Assembly: GCF_000621525.1 (NCBI RefSeq)
Contig: NZ_JHYC01000027.1
Span: 1-55,477 of the forward strand
Length of the DNA: 55,477 bases
DNA from: Legionella fairfieldensis ATCC 49588
GTDB lineage: Bacteria; Pseudomonadota; Gammaproteobacteria; Legionellales; Legionellaceae
Direction of reading: 5' to 3'
Shown here: piece after piece, positions 55,167-55,477 of the stretch
Position numbering within the stretch: the stretch's first letter is position 1
How the letters are laid out: each line of letters begins with the position of its first letter
Made by a program: the position numbers and the translations under genes
The notes under the pieces: model-generated
The model's database searches: none
The model's input: only the letters and a program-made list of their open reading frames with translations
Told to the model about the DNA's origin: nothing

Positions 55167-55477
55167 CAGGGTAAACGCATCTAAATTTTAAGCAATTGCC
55201 ACTCAATTGATTTATAAGCTATATTTGCTTCTTTTTGAAAAAGGTTGCATCATGGAAGGTTTATTTGTAGAAATTTTTTCCCAAATTCCCGATCCTCGAA
55301 TAAATCGTACGCGCAAACATTTATTTTTGGATATTATTGGCTTAGCCTTATTTTCAGTATTAGCTGGTGCTCAAAGTTACACTGAAATTGAAGATTTTTG
55401 TTGCCATCATATTGATTGGTTAAAAAATTATTTTAAGTTACCTAACGGTGTGCCAAGTCATGACACTTTTTCAAGAG
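55167..55477 (+). mobile_element. ISAs1-family insertion sequence, left part
   Basis: The element begins with CAGGGTAAACGCATCTAAAT at 55167 (first 21 bases identical to 3638-3658). Its transposase gene starts 85 bases in and runs off the window, so length, right end and target duplication cannot be seen. It has split the adenylation gene. Confidence 0.85.
55252..55477 (+). CDS. ISAs1-family transposase, N-terminal part
   Basis: The first 75 residues of a DDE transposase, cut by the window end. FSQIPDPRINRTRKHLFLDII and LALFSVLAGAQSYTEIEDF are the conserved DDE_Tnp_1-associated N-terminal block of ISAs1 (H-repeat-like) transposases. The visible part has no frameshift or stop. A purine-poor leader precedes the ATG. 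Confidence 0.9.
   Translation, partial: MEGLFVEIFSQIPDPRINRTRKHLFLDIIGLALFSVLAGAQSYTEIEDFCCHHIDWLKNYFKLPNGVPSHDTFSR

Overview
The window looks like chromosomal DNA from a Legionella species or a close relative in the Gammaproteobacteria. The DNA is AT-rich. Two adjacent genes encode the cysteine-flanked major outer membrane porin family typical of Legionella, and a nearby gene encodes an LbtU-type siderophore porin. Several long proteins have no bacterial housekeeping counterpart and look like Dot/Icm-type effectors. I cannot name the species from sequence alone.

Layout. 1-520: tail of an IS630-type transposase and a short remnant region. 522-3575: a two-gene ABC importer (double permease plus ATPase) without a substrate-binding protein. 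3638-3687: a solo pair of insertion-sequence ends. 3747-9521: deacetylase, GHKL ATPase protein, rpiA, lipoprotein, cystathionine/cysteine synthase and an OTU-like protein. 9632-16796: hydrolase, a coiled-coil/Dot1-like methyltransferase pair, ihfB, dcd, a slipin/NfeD pair and a pirin. 16843-22291: cell-envelope block with the LbtU porin, two tandem porins and MotY. 22359-30923: housekeeping block with pyrC, rnt, peroxiredoxin, grxD, sodB, argD, rlmB-rnr and a small secreted protein. 31137-38297: periplasmic solute-binding protein, YaiI, DUF4254, a large repeat-tailed membrane protein and a three-gene retropepsin/transglutaminase-like/ATP-grasp operon. 38326-53005: ilvE, apaH with a TraI_2-like partner, ksgA, tatC, hspQ, fre-ubiD, rho, trxA, rsmE, fumC and a phosphodiesterase. 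53268-55477: tRNA-Leu(CAG), a LuxR-type regulator and an adenylation gene cut by an ISAs1-family element that runs off the window.

How it works together. Most genes are core metabolism and RNA biology. Three themes stand out. One is an oxidative and redox set (peroxiredoxin, monothiol glutaredoxin, Fe-SOD, thioredoxin). Another is an outer-membrane and iron set, with a possible Fur site in front of the LbtU gene. The third is scattered accessory genes: the OTU-like protein with four 11-residue repeats, the membrane protein with a duplicated basic/serine-rich tail, the Dot1-like methyltransferase and the GHKL protein. Mobile DNA marks the edges and some gaps: an IS630 end, an ISAs1-type element, a solo remnant carrying the same ends, and a 124-bp miniature element with 8-bp target duplications.

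Start codons were moved from the longest open frame wherever a ribosome binding site, signal peptide or family length supported it. Promoters, operators and most terminators are pattern calls made by eye.
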